Below are positions 1 to 10,604 of a stretch of 64,000 nt of DNA, piece by piece. This stretch comes from Spirodela intermedia (taxonomy: Eukaryota; Streptophyta; Magnoliopsida; Alismatales; Araceae), in assembly GCA_902729315.2 (NCBI GenBank), contig LR746280.1, positions 1,794,501 to 1,858,500 of the forward strand, in the 5' to 3' direction. The notes under the pieces were generated by a model. That model was not told the origin of the DNA and did not search any database. It worked only from the letters and a program-made list of their open reading frames with translations. The position numbers were made by a program, and so were the translations under genes. Position 1 is the stretch's first letter. Each line of letters begins with the position of its first letter.

Positions 1-272
1 GACGAAGTATAAGCTAAAGGAATTTTATATATTTATCTGAAGCAACTCAGTTCACCACCTATGTTAAAATAAGTTAAAATACGTTAAAATTAAATGTCCG
101 GATAAGAACACCCTGTTTTTAAACAATGGTTTCACCATGATGCTATTTAAGATAACTACCAATCATTACACTGAAAGAATGCATTTATATCGCTTCAAAA
201 TATTTAACAGGCAAACCCTTCTGAGAATAGTCTTTAAACTTATCAAGAGATCAAGTAGTAGTTCTTACAAAC

Positions 273-574
273 CTGAGCTCTTCAGACGCAATACTGACTA
301 TGTTTCCAGAAACAAGCTCATATTGGTAGCGGCATTTGGAGCAGGAAGCAACCTGAAAGACACCAAAAGCGCTCTACATTAGCCGCCAACCATAAAAACA
401 CATTGGGGACAGACCAAGCCAACACCAGTGTCATGAATTGGGAGAACCAGAAAATCTGCATAGTGTAACTCTTTCATTGTATTGGTATGTATATACATAT
501 ATACTACAATGAAAGTTGTTTAACATTCTGTACTGCCAGAAGCATGTGCCAGGAGAGGGCGAGGGGGGCAGTGG

Positions 575-610
<36 letters not shown>

Positions 611-3189
611 GAGGGGATGTACCTACCATGTGGGTAATGAAAGAGGAGAAGCGAAAACAGCATGCTTTCGGGCTGGACCCTGGAAGCTTGGTGCCCTCCC
701 GGATAAGAATGCACATAGAATGACAAAAACTATACTTTTTTCCCTGAAGCATGAGAATATCCTCCCTTTTCTAAAAAATATTTCATTCCCCTCCTTTTTA
801 TCGGAATTTAGAACTTTCCAACCCATTCATATCCTAAAACTTCTCTGAATAGAGGCAGATTCAATTTGTGAGAAAATCACAGAATTGTTCCAATACATGA
901 AGCCAACATTTTCAGCAGATTAAAGATGAGAATATTCGCGCAGAGAGTTTCCTTCTACTAAGCGACCATATCCTTCTCTTCCACTCATGATACCACGTTA
1001 TTTTTCTTCAATTTTCGGTTGCCAAGATTCCAGAGAGTTTCCAAAAGTTTTCTAATATTACTCTTTGCCCACTTGTTAATAATCCGCTGCAAGGCGATTT
1101 AATCACCAGAACAAGCTACCCCAAAAAGTAGAACCTCTGCTTAAATAGCCATAAAACCAGTTGGCAATTTCTCCATAGTTGCGCAGTTGTCTATATATTA
1201 TTAAAAGTGAATTTTAATAATTACATCGATGAATATAAAAAGAACAGAACTATATATACATAAGAAAAATCACAACTGCGCCAAAAGCATAAGCAATAGG
1301 CATTTAGCTAGCCAACCCTTAGTGGTTGAGTGATGAGAAAGATACTTTTGTTTGAAATATCGTTCATACTTCATATTCATAGAGAGGGCAACTTACTTGA
1401 ATCCCATGTTGAGCCTGCGCAACAGCAATCGCTATCATACAGGTTGGGCACTTCACAATCTTTCCAAAAGGCATCTGAAAACACCCATAGGAGATGCTAA
1501 TGTTTAATTTCACATTCAAAAAAATAAAAAAAGGGATGGAAATAATGGAAAAATAAAATAAAATAATTTGCCTAACTTGGGAACGGCGCCAAGCACACAT
1601 CAACACTTAATGTGATTCAGTGTATTGTACTGACGTTCAACTTAAAGAAACGCTTAATTTGTGAGAAAATAATATATATATATATATATATTCCCGACCC
1701 GGAATCAGCATGACCTACTCTGAAAGAGACATTCAACTTAAAGAAACGCTAATCAATCCCAGATGTCTGGATCTTTCTACCATTAAAATGATAGTTATAA
1801 GGTAACCTGTCACAATTTTCCATACAGCTACATGATTGTAGAAAATCTTCTTCTGGACAAGCATGTTGCATGGCACTGTGGCGTGGGCTTACCAGGCTAG
1901 GAGAAGATATATCTTTCCTAACAAAATTCTACCCCTTTAGCCGAAATTCTTTTTTACCGTTTGTCTCCTCCTCTTGATCACTTCCCTACATTATTTTTTC
2001 GATGATAAAATGACTACCACCATGGACACCGCATGATGCCACATTGAGCCAAAAAGTTGATAGATAATGATAGTTAAATCCCAAGAAGCAAGAAATACCT
2101 ATCTGTAAGGTCCATTGGTAAAATTATTAAAGCAACCATGACCTTTCATACACAGCTCGTAACCAATGGTTCATTATCTGATTGAATAGCCACTTCTTGA
2201 CCACGATCCCTCTTTATAGAAAAATTCAATTATTTTTTGTTGGCTGAGTATCTATCTTGAATGAATTGAGTCAAAAACTTGCCACGGAATGAAAGCACTG
2301 GTATAATAAAATGATCTTGAAGATGATGTAATTCGCATTTGCAGTCGCACAGGTAAGGGAACATGTAAAATAAAACATGACTAGAATACCTCCTCCCCCG
2401 AAAAGATTCCTGGCCCGGAGACATTCGCAATAACTCCAAGAGCATCTGAGACTTTCAGAGATCTTGCCAGACCCCGCACCAGCAGCCCGTATGTGCGTAC
2501 ATCAGGGCTGGGCCACTTCCAGCCCTCAACGTATTGGCCATCGCCACCAACGCTTGAACCTTCATAAAATTAAAATATTCTCATATAATCCAGAACAGCT
2601 GGCTTCATCAATCCTCAGGAGTCACCTTAGCAACAAAGCGGCACTAAAGTTCCTACAGTCCTTGTCTCTAGGCCATCTCGGTCTCTGTTTACATGCATCT
2701 TGCACGAAAACAAGACAAATTGTCCGGGCATGGAATATAGGAAAATGAAGCAAAGCACTCCATCGTACCTGGAGCAGAGCTTGAACGCATGGCAGAAAAC
2801 ACAGACAGAGCCAGCTCTGTGTTGTTGCGGTCGAGTGCCGCCTCGATGATCGAACAGCATTGATCAGCCCCCACGACGCCGAGCCCCTCGCCACGGTACT
2901 CGGCGATCACATCCAGCACCTGATCGGCATCCTTGGCACCCAAAACCCGCCTCAATAGCCCGTCCTCCAGCGAGCCGGGACCCAAGCTCTCGTCTCCCGC
3001 GCCATCTCCACCGGATGAAGCTCTGGAAACCAGCAAACATCTAGGCCCCGAAGACGACATCGCCGGCCATCTGCTCACGAGGAACAAGAAGGCGCCTCCA
3101 CCTTTCGAGGAGAACGAAGCGACTCTGAGAATCTGCGGGGAGTGAGGAAACGGCAAGCAGAGGCGGGAGGGAACCAAGCTCAGTGCCAT
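273..3189 (-). CDS. Organelle-targeted zinc-ribbon protein with a PPR/TPR-like segment (5' part; gene continues off the left edge)
   Basis: I see four coding exons on the minus strand: 2769-3189, 2390-2559, 1397-1474 and 273-352. All join in phase through GT-AG introns. The first about 60 residues are rich in Ser, Arg and hydrophobics with no acidic run, which suggests a plastid or mitochondrial transit peptide. An alpha-helical region follows, and then a PPR/TPR-like segment, DVRTYGLLVRGLARSLK, in exon 2. Exons 3 and 4 together carry CPTC, 17 residues, then CSKC, a zinc-ribbon pattern split by a 1,044-bp intron. The exon at 273 ends in phase 2 with a GTTTGT donor. No convincing acceptor lies in 1-272, so the rest is outside the window. 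I recognise this as a conserved plant protein type but cannot name it; the zinc ribbon is inferred from Cys spacing only. Exon 1 is divergent from the DUF1442 gene across about 530 bp. Confidence 0.72.
576..607. repeat. (GA)n microsatellite in the intron of the first gene
   Basis: About 14 GA units lie within the 1,044-bp intron between the two exons that encode the halves of the zinc ribbon. The open frames around it on both strands are low-complexity artefacts. Confidence 0.9.
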
Positions 3190-3716
3190 CTCTCTCTCTC
3201 CTCGCCTCTCTCGCTCTACGATTTATTGCTTTATCTGGAATTTATAAGACGGGATGAGGAACGAGCGGTCGATTGGGGTGGACGCCACGATCGGCAACGC
3301 GACTGTGGGCCCCAAACCTCCGTCTTACACACTCTGTCGAGGGTAAAATATTTTCCCGAATTGGAATTTAATCTAAACATTTTTTTTCTCCGGTTTCGAC
3401 TAATTCTGGGTCGCTAACGTCAATTTTGAAACTAAATAAATAAATAAAAAGATGGGTGCTTGGATATTGAGAACGTGGCGGCCTTATGGCCCTTCGATGA
3501 GCGTCCTTCGGTTGGATGCCGTTGGTAAATAACGGCCGGTCAAACCTTTGACGCCTTCTCCCCGTCGTTCAAATCGGATGGTTCCTCCCCCGCCCCCCTC
3601 TTATAATGCCTCCTCCTCTCTCCTCCTCCAACAATTCGATCGCCCCTGCTTCTCCATCGCCGTTTTTCATGCCTTCTTCCGTGCGGATCGGAGCGAGGAG
3701 GGTAGAGGAAGCCGAA
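3190..3716. promoter_or_regulatory. Shared divergent promoter region
   Basis: This 527-bp stretch separates the starts of two divergent genes and holds no coding exon. A TATA-like TTATAAT lies at 3600-3606, about 110 bp before the DUF1442 start codon, and is followed by a CT-rich leader. A CT-rich stretch near 3190-3220 lies just upstream of the minus-strand start codon. The promoter role is inferred from position and the TATA-like element. Confidence 0.5.
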
Positions 3717-4934
3717 ATGGGATGGTCGCCGAGGAATGCCGCCAACGCCTACCTCGACACGCTGAAGCTGGTAGGTCTCTATCTGTCTCTCTGATCGTGT
3801 GAGGATTCCTCGATCTAGGGTTTACGCCATCTTGATGAACCTGGGGCGGAATGTGCGCTGCGAGTTCTCCAATGAGGATGACTAGGTTGATCAGGCTAGG
3901 CCTCAGATAGAGGTTTTCCTGATCTCGGAATCCATCTTCGTGGAAGGCTGATCTTATTTTCTGCGGATCATTCTTTTTTCTCGACTTGGTCTCTCCGAAG
4001 GTGATGACTACAGAACTTTCAGTGTCAGAAACATATCGCCGCTAGTTTTTGAACAATATATTTCTCCTCGGGGCTTGGATCTTCCAATGTCTTGTGGACG
4101 TACTTCGTTGATGTATAGAAAATGTTTGTTATCCATTTATGATATTAAAATCGGTCAACAAAAAGAATATAGTGGTTCATTTTGTTTATTCTATTTCCAT
4201 GATAGATTCCATGCTTCTATTTCCGCACTCTGGATGTTGATCCCGTCAATTTCATCTGCAAAACTCAGTGCAAGGACGAGAACGAGAGGAGGCGCGATCA
4301 ATCCAAGTCGATCGAGCCAGAGAGCAACGAGTTCCTGTCCGCCTTGGCGGCCGGCCTGAGCGCACAGCTCATCGTGGAAGTCTCGAGGGAGGCGTCGAAC
4401 TCAACCATCGCCCTCGCGGCGGCGGCCCGGCAGACGGGCGGCCGCCTGGTCTGCATCCTTCCCGAGCCTGGCAAGCTGGAAGAGTCCAAAGAGGTGATCA
4501 AGGGTTCGGGCCTCAACGACATGGTGGAATTCAAGGTCGGTGACCCCCACCAGCTCCTCCCCAGGTACGAGAACATCGACTTCTCCCTCGTCGACTGCGA
4601 GACCGAGTCGAACACAGAGCTGCTCAGACTGCTGGATGTGAACCCCCGGAGGGCGGTGGTGGTGGCCAACAACCTGATGAGCGGAAGGGAGGGCCTCTGC
4701 GGCGCCATCGGAGGCCTCAGAGGCAAGGGCTCGGTGAGGTCGATGAAGCACCCGATCGGGAACGGCATGGAGGTCACCATGATCGGAGACGCATACCAGT
4801 TCAGGAAGGTGGACATGAGGAAGGGGGGCAGAGCAGCCCCCCTGAGGAGGAGCCCCCCCAAGAGCGTGTGGGTGATGGAGGTTGACGAAGCGAGCGGGGA
4901 GGAGCACATCTTCAGGGTGTTCCAGTCCCCCTGA
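3717..4934 (+). CDS. DUF1442 family protein (SAM-methyltransferase-like fold)
   Basis: The coding sequence is join(3717..3770, 4269..4934), giving 239 residues. Exon 1 encodes MGWSPRNAANAYLDTLKL, the characteristic start of plant DUF1442 proteins, and ends at a GTAGGT donor. Exon 2 follows a CAG acceptor in phase 0. The body contains AAGLSAQLIVEV, GGRLVCILPEP and YENIDFSLVDCE, matching the alternating strand and helix order of a Rossmann-like methyltransferase core. Arabidopsis relatives are annotated as S-adenosylmethionine-dependent methyltransferase superfamily, but I know of no demonstrated substrate. The first ATG fits the family start exactly. There is no signal peptide or membrane segment, so a cytosolic protein is likely. 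Exon 2 is very GC-rich, unlike the AT-rich 498-bp intron. Confidence 0.9.
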
Positions 4935-6022
4935 GGGCGGCGGCCTTCCTTTCTAGGTGAGACAGTTTTGAATCCCTAATGGCGGAGGGAACCCAAGATT
5001 GAATCTTCCCAACCAACCAACCAACCCATGGCCGATCTAGTTTCTGAATCTGGCAAGAAGAAGCTGCCCAGCATCCACAGGAGCACCTTCCGCAGTAACC
5101 GGCAGCAGCCTCGGAGCCGTTTGGGCCGGCGTAGCATGCCAGGATTTTCAATGGCTACATCCCCGGAAGCTGACTACATGTTACATATATAGTATGGTTC
5201 GGACCATCCCTTCGCTCACGTTGACTTTTACATCCTCCATGTGGGCCACTAATAGAAATCGGCCCCATAAAGCTCACTTGGGCTAATTCAAGCTGAGACG
5301 ATGGTGAGTTCTTTATGCAAGTAACTGCCGTGTAGATCGGGATAGTATACGGATCATCTTCTTAATGCGCTTTTAATGACCCAATTATGATGTAATGCTC
5401 AGGCGTCACAAAATGGGTCAGCCCTGGGTTTATCTAAGCAAAACTCAGGCTCTAGGAAATGTCTAGGAAGAGAGAGAGAGAGACGTCTGTTTGATTGGAT
5501 TTTGTCTAATCAACATCTGGCAGTCAGGATCATCAGAGTTGACTTGTGCAATAACTTAAACTATGATCGATTCGGGCGACTTGGTGTGTATATATATATA
5601 TATTGCTCAATTTCATTTAAATCTGCAACTTGTTGCATAATCAATAAAACCTAAAGAGCCGTGGTTGGAGGAATACGTAAGCTATTTGTAATCGTCTCTC
5701 TCTCTCTCTCTCTCTCTCTAGCTAGCTAGCTCTCAAGTAGAGAGGGAACTAAGGCTGCATGAGCTCATTTCCTCGGGGTTTATAAAGGGCATCGGCTCAT
5801 CTGTCAAGATACCTCGGGGCTTTAATCTCTGCTAAGCAAATACTTCTACTCCCCAAAAGTCAGCGCCCAATTGCATCCGACGACGTCATTAGTGGCTCTT
5901 CCATTCTCGGGTAGCCATGTTGGCACCCAAAAGTCGAAAAGACCTCCTTTAGAATAACACACCGACTTGTATTGCTCTCCCCTGTCTTAAATTTGTCACC
6001 ATCATTCAATATCCTCCACGCC

Positions 6023-6062
<40 letters not shown>

Positions 6063-6306
6063 CTGTCTCTTTCTCATCACACATGACGAACCTGAGGGAG
6101 ATTCAAGCCGCATCCAGGTCCTTAATTATATGCCCCAGATTCCAAATCTTCCCCCATACCTCTCTCTCTCTCTCTCTCTCCTTATATAAATTCAAGGGTC
6201 ACATTTCTCTTCCCAAGATTCTCTCTCTCCCTCTCTCTGCTGCGGCTGCTGTTGAATTAGGAGGTGGCGGAGATAGTACACACCGGTGGAGGAACCGTTC
6301 CCCCGC
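4935..6306. other. Intergenic: 3' flank of DUF1442 gene and promoter of CCT-motif gene
   Basis: No coding exon is supported here. The stretch holds a short (GA)n at 5469-5482, an (AT)n at 5588-5603, and (CT)n tracts at 5694-5720, 6029-6059 and 6161-6181. The last is immediately followed by the TATA box of the CCT-motif gene. The open frames in this interval are low-complexity Ser/Leu runs from the microsatellites. Confidence 0.6.
6182..6192 (+). promoter_or_regulatory. TATA box of the CCT-motif gene
   Basis: TATATAAA lies at 6183-6190, directly after a (CT)n tract and about 115 bp before the start codon at 6307. That spacing fits a transcription start near 6215-6220 with a short CT-rich leader. 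This is sequence-based inference; no expression data are available. Confidence 0.65.
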
Positions 6307-7097
6307 ATGGACGACTTCCTGCCGGAGCTCCTCTGCCTCCACCCCTCCGACATGGTAATCACCACCCTCCCCTCTCTCTCTGAGACCAAACCCTCCCTCC
6401 ACCTGAAGATCTGCCTGTCTTCCCCAGGAACACCTGCTCTATGCCGGAGAGGATGACCTCTTCAATGCCGACACAATCGAGCCCAGAGATCACCCCGCGG
6501 GCTTCAAGATCCCCTGCATCCAAGTCAACGACGAGGCTTATTCCCCAGCCACCTGCTCCAAGACCTTCACAGTAAGCTTCTTTCCATGAAAGAAACGATT
6601 TTGACCTGCTGGGCGACGAGGATTGAACCTCGGTGATCTGATTCCGGCTTCCGTCAGAGCCCGAAAGATGGTCCAAGCGCCGCCCAGCTTGCCCACGAGA
6701 GATCGCCGCCACCTGCAACGAGAGACAGCATCGAAGAGCGCCGGAAGAAAATCTCCAGGTACATGAAGAAGAGGACCAGGAGGAACTTCGGGCGAAATAT
6801 CAAGGTAAATAAATGTCCATCTTCCCCATCCCCCAAAAAAACAAGGTCGAGAGCGAGAGAGAGAGAGAGAGAGGGAGGGAGGTCAAAGGGTGTTCAAGAA
6901 ACACACCAAAAGTAGAACTTCATTGACCAAAAAGGTAGACTTTCGTAGCTCAAAGAGCCCACTTGCTTACTTCATCTGGAGCTGTTGCTCTCCCTGTGCA
7001 GTATGCCTGCAGGAAGGTGTTAGCAGACAGCCAGCCGAGGGTACGTGGAAGATTTGCAAAGGCCAAAGTGCATGAGATGACAGCCACGGCGCCATAA
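6307..7097 (+). CDS. Small CCT-motif family protein (CMF type)
   Basis: The coding sequence is join(6307..6354, 6428..6571, 6658..6804, 7002..7097), 144 residues, with all junctions in phase 0. The N-terminus (MDDFLPELLCLHPSDM) is followed by an acidic segment. The C-terminal 43 residues form the CCT motif, split across exons 3 and 4: RRKKISRYMKKRTRRNFGR and then YACRKVLADSQPRVRGRFAK. CCT motifs of CONSTANS, TOC1 and CMF proteins mediate nuclear localisation and contact with NF-Y subunits and DNA. There is no B-box or receiver domain and the protein is short, so it belongs with the single-CCT CMF proteins, some of which affect flowering time or plastid-related transcription. I cannot assign an orthologue. 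The CCT motif ends close to the stop codon, so little or no tail follows it. Confidence 0.9.
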
Positions 7098-8973
7098 TGG
7101 GCATATGAATAAGAAGCCTTCACATCCCTCCCCAGGGATGATAGTAAGATCACGGCGAAGAATAAAATTCTTCTCTGGCAGCTGGGCCCCTATGCAGGGG
7201 CACATGGTCAATAAGTAGTTTGTTTGGGTGATCAAACAAGCGATGCAAAGAGGGGAGAACAAGGCCACCATTCTGTAAATGGAGGGGGGATACTAGTGTA
7301 AACATGAGATATACCTGTACAGAGATGTGTCGATCATGTTAAAAAATTGCCCCCAAGTGTTGGCTAATTATAGATAAACACATGGATTAATTTGATATTT
7401 ACATTTCCTGACGGTTTTCACCTAAAAGAGAAAGTCAACCAGCTGACTATGAAACAGTCCCCGATAGAAACACCCACAACATTTGGATACTAAATGTTTC
7501 CCAAGAAATATTTCACGCTTGGCCATCCCTACACAATGTGTAGGGGAAGATGCAGGCAGTTGACTTCTTCACCGATTTTTACTAGTCAACAGAATGGGTA
7601 GTCCCGATGATCATTAAGACCACTCAAAATTTCCTCAGGAAGTCAACCACGAGTTATTTCAGAAGAAAGCCATGCAAATCTTCCGGCAGAGAACTGGGAA
7701 AGAATGGTACGAGCTTCCATGCTAAACCCAAAAAGAGACATAAATTTGAGGAATAAACCAGGCATATCTTCATATTGAGAAATTTTAGCATGGTAAAAGC
7801 TTCTGTGTACACCCACTTGGGCATACGAGCAGAGGAAAATCGGAAGTCAACGCCTCACCTCTTGAGGGATTCTCAAGGGACCCAGAACGAGGTTTCTCTG
7901 AAGAGAAAGGATCAGAGTGGAGGGGGGTTATCAACGTGGGAAGCTCCATGGCAGAATCAGATATCCTTGCCGTGGGGAATATCGGGAGAAGTCTAGGCAC
8001 ACATTCATTCTCGAAATGCAGCCCACGCCTTTTATTTCAACCCGTCATCATGCCCAAGAACATGACCGCATTGCTGTGGAAGAGCTTGCGAATGCCGCAG
8101 TGTTAAGACTGGAACATGGGCAAGGGCACTCTTCAATGAATGATCACAGCCAGGAGCTCCCCACTCAAACCTTTTACTTTCATGGCATCATCTCCTTTCT
8201 CTGTAGGAAGAAACATGGGCTACTCGAGGAAAGTGGCAACACATTAACAGAAGGAAGACAATAAAATACCCAAGAAAAATGATCAAAGAAGTATCTTTGC
8301 GCATGGATTGTGCAAAAATAGAGCCCGGATTTCCATCACCGAAAAAATGAGTTGGGTTGATTCCAGGAAGATTAAGCATTACGGTTGTGTTGGGTCTTGA
8401 TAGTTTCATCTGATGAAAATTTGACAAGGTTTGATGAAATAGAAAGAAAATTTGACAAGGTTTGATAAAATGTTTCTTGGGCATGTTTGTTCATATTTAA
8501 AGAAAAAAAATATGATGCGAAAGATGCAAACAATTTCTGTGGAAACTTGTTCATATGAAAACATGGGATTTCCCTTAAACTGAGAAAGGAATGATCATAG
8601 CTTGAACGAAGAAATCGTGTTTGGTGGACCTTCTAATGAATAAAGAAAGATCTGAATTATTTTAACGCACCCAAGGAAAGATAGACAGAAGAAAAGACCC
8701 AGATGAAGTAATACTTCAGCATGATCTACTGGTGCATATGAAGTGAACTTAATATAAGTTATCGGGCTTTCTAGTTTCCTGAAATGATGAACAATCTGGG
8801 GTGGGTTATCAGATTATCAAGGTTGATTACATGGGGACTAACTCACCAATTGATGCAGAAAATGCGAGAAGAAGCGCGACCTCTTGACCTCTGTCGAAGC
8901 TTGATCGAGACGAAGAGCATTCGCCCCTCATCGCAACGGATCGAGGGACCAGAGCTCAAAGGCAGTACCTTAC

Positions 8974-9156
8974 ATGAAACCATCGAGACGATGCAAATGA
9001 AGGTTGCCGGAGAAAAGCCATCTGTTCACGATAACTCCTCATGGAATCAGATGAACCAGAGGGGAAGATGAAGAGGAAGGAAGAGCACTGCCGCCTCCGG
9101 GTCCAGTTTACGATCGTTAGGGTTCTAGCAGGAGAGTCCGTCACGCCGATTTATAG
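8974..9156 (-). promoter_or_regulatory. Candidate minus-strand promoter plus first exon
   Basis: CTATAAAT (minus strand) lies at 9149-9156. A partial telo-box AACCCTAA follows near 9117-9124. An ATG lies at 9042, opening 23 codons (MRSYREQMAFLRQPSFASS...) up to a GTAAGG donor after 8974. The order TATA, AACCCTA leader, ATG, donor is typical of a plant first exon, but I found no downstream exon in the right phase and do not recognise the peptide. Confidence 0.3.
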
Positions 9157-9377
9157 GTCGGGCAAGAATGTAGCTTCCCACCCTGCCAGGTCGAAGTGTC
9201 TCTCTGCCTACAAGAGCCCTGAAACTCCCATTTTCCACCATCTTCTATCAGCCGTCGTTGCCGGGATCTGAAGTGTGTCCCCTGCTTCAACGACGACGGC
9301 GAGAAAAATGGCGAAAAATGGAAGCTGCAGAGGGCCCCCCCTGCTCAGGCACGTCACGGGGTCAAGGAAGAACTCAC

Positions 9378-9494
9378 CTCCTCGCCCTCTCCTCGGACCG
9401 GCCTTGCTCCAACCAGCCTCACCATGGTCGAATACAGCAGGAGGAAGAAGGAGACTTTTCCCCTACCACGATCGAATCCTCTCGATATTTATAG
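9378..9494 (-). promoter_or_regulatory. Second candidate minus-strand promoter plus first exon
   Basis: CTATAAATA (minus strand) lies at 9486-9494. An ATG follows at 9425, opening 16 codons (MVRLVGARPVRGEGEE) that end exactly at a GAG|GTGAGT donor. A phase-compatible acceptor lies only 52 bp further on, which is too short for a normal plant intron. The structure is suggestive but unproven, and the peptide is not recognised. Confidence 0.25.
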
Positions 9495-10434
9495 CAGAGA
9501 GCCGTACGAAGACTAGCCCGTTTTCTGCCCTAACAGCCCACCATCTGGGCCGGCGTCGGGAACTACTGGGCAGCCCACCATCTCACCTTGTTCCCATATA
9601 TTTTCCCGCTCTGATAAGTCAAACACTTCTCGAATCCAGGGATAAGTGTTTGACCATTTTGCATGTTCTTCTCAGCTGTAAATGTGATTAATTTCTGTTC
9701 TTAAATCCGAAGAACTTTGAAAAATTCTAGCGAAAAAGGAAGACCCAGGATTCCAAAACATAATCAACTAAGGTTCCTGAGCACCTGCACAGAAATCTCC
9801 GCTGACGAAGAGCAAATCTCTGAGGATCAGTAAAGCTTTCACCCAATCAGATATTTGGTATTCTCTTCTCAACTGCGAAGAGCTAAGAACAATCACACAG
9901 AAGACGAGAATCTTTGAGCATTCAGAAAATAAAAAAAATCTCAGCTATGCAAGAACACCGGGGAAGGAGAGGCTGAGAAGATGCAACTTCTTTTCGCTCC
10001 TAGAGATCCAGAAACCTGAGATTCCGCCATGAAAGAAGACCCAAGAAGGAAATTCTACGAACAAAAAGGCCGACCAAGTAAAAATCTGATAAAAAATCTC
10101 AAGCATCTCAAGCATCTGCCATTCTCTTTTCAGCAGCAAAGATCTGATAAAAAAATCGCGCATGAATTGAAAACTATAGAGATTCAATTTTGCCAACTTA
10201 AAAAAGAAAAAGTCCAAGGAAATAAATTCTATGAATAATAGATTAACGTATAGAAATCTCCAGCATCGGGCCATTCTAACAAACAATAATTATACATGCA
10301 TAGAACTGATGCAGAATTGCACGCAGAGGGCAAAGCATCAAGCCCACACAACACTGGCACAAGCCATTCCTGAGTCACAGTGGTCAACTATTTCTTCCAG
10401 TTTGTCTGATGCCTTCCATGATCCCACTGCAAGC

Positions 10435-10566
10435 CTACCGAAAGAGCCTCGGCACTCCTCTCTTTGGTACCTTCCCTTCGGCCTTCAGTCGCCGGTAGGC
10501 TTCTCTAATGTGGCAAGGCCTAATGGGTCCAGTCTCATTTCTCTCCACCATAATCATCTTACCTGG

Positions 10567-10604
<38 letters not shown>

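Larger units (their letters stand above)
7098..10434. other. 3.3-kb region without a confident gene, between convergent 3' ends
   Basis: The CCT-motif gene (+) and TAF11 (-) converge on this stretch. No exon chain matching a family I know could be built on either strand, and no transposase, reverse transcriptase or long terminal repeat was recognised. Two places on the minus strand combine a TATA box, a nearby ATG-led open exon and a good splice donor (8974-9160 and 9378-9494), so an unrecognised or noncoding minus-strand transcript is possible. The part at 9700-10300 is AT-rich, with short recurring phrases such as tctcaagcat and aaaatctgataaa. Confidence 0.5.

Noticed and set aside
6600-6700. 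tRNA-like signal on the minus strand (B-box-like GGTTCAATCC with a GGGCGGC/GTCGCCC potential acceptor stem)
   Set aside because: No A box, no conserved D-loop or anticodon arm, the T stem does not pair, and half of it lies in a coding exon of the CCT-motif gene.
9330-9425. A two-exon mini-gene joining MVRLVGARPVRGEGEE to a hydrophobic segment
   Set aside because: The implied intron would be about 52 bp, below the normal plant minimum; kept only as a promoter/first-exon candidate.
7098-10434. Transposon remnant
   Set aside because: I looked for reverse transcriptase, transposase, terminal repeats and target duplications by eye and saw none; a repeat-library search would be needed to settle it.
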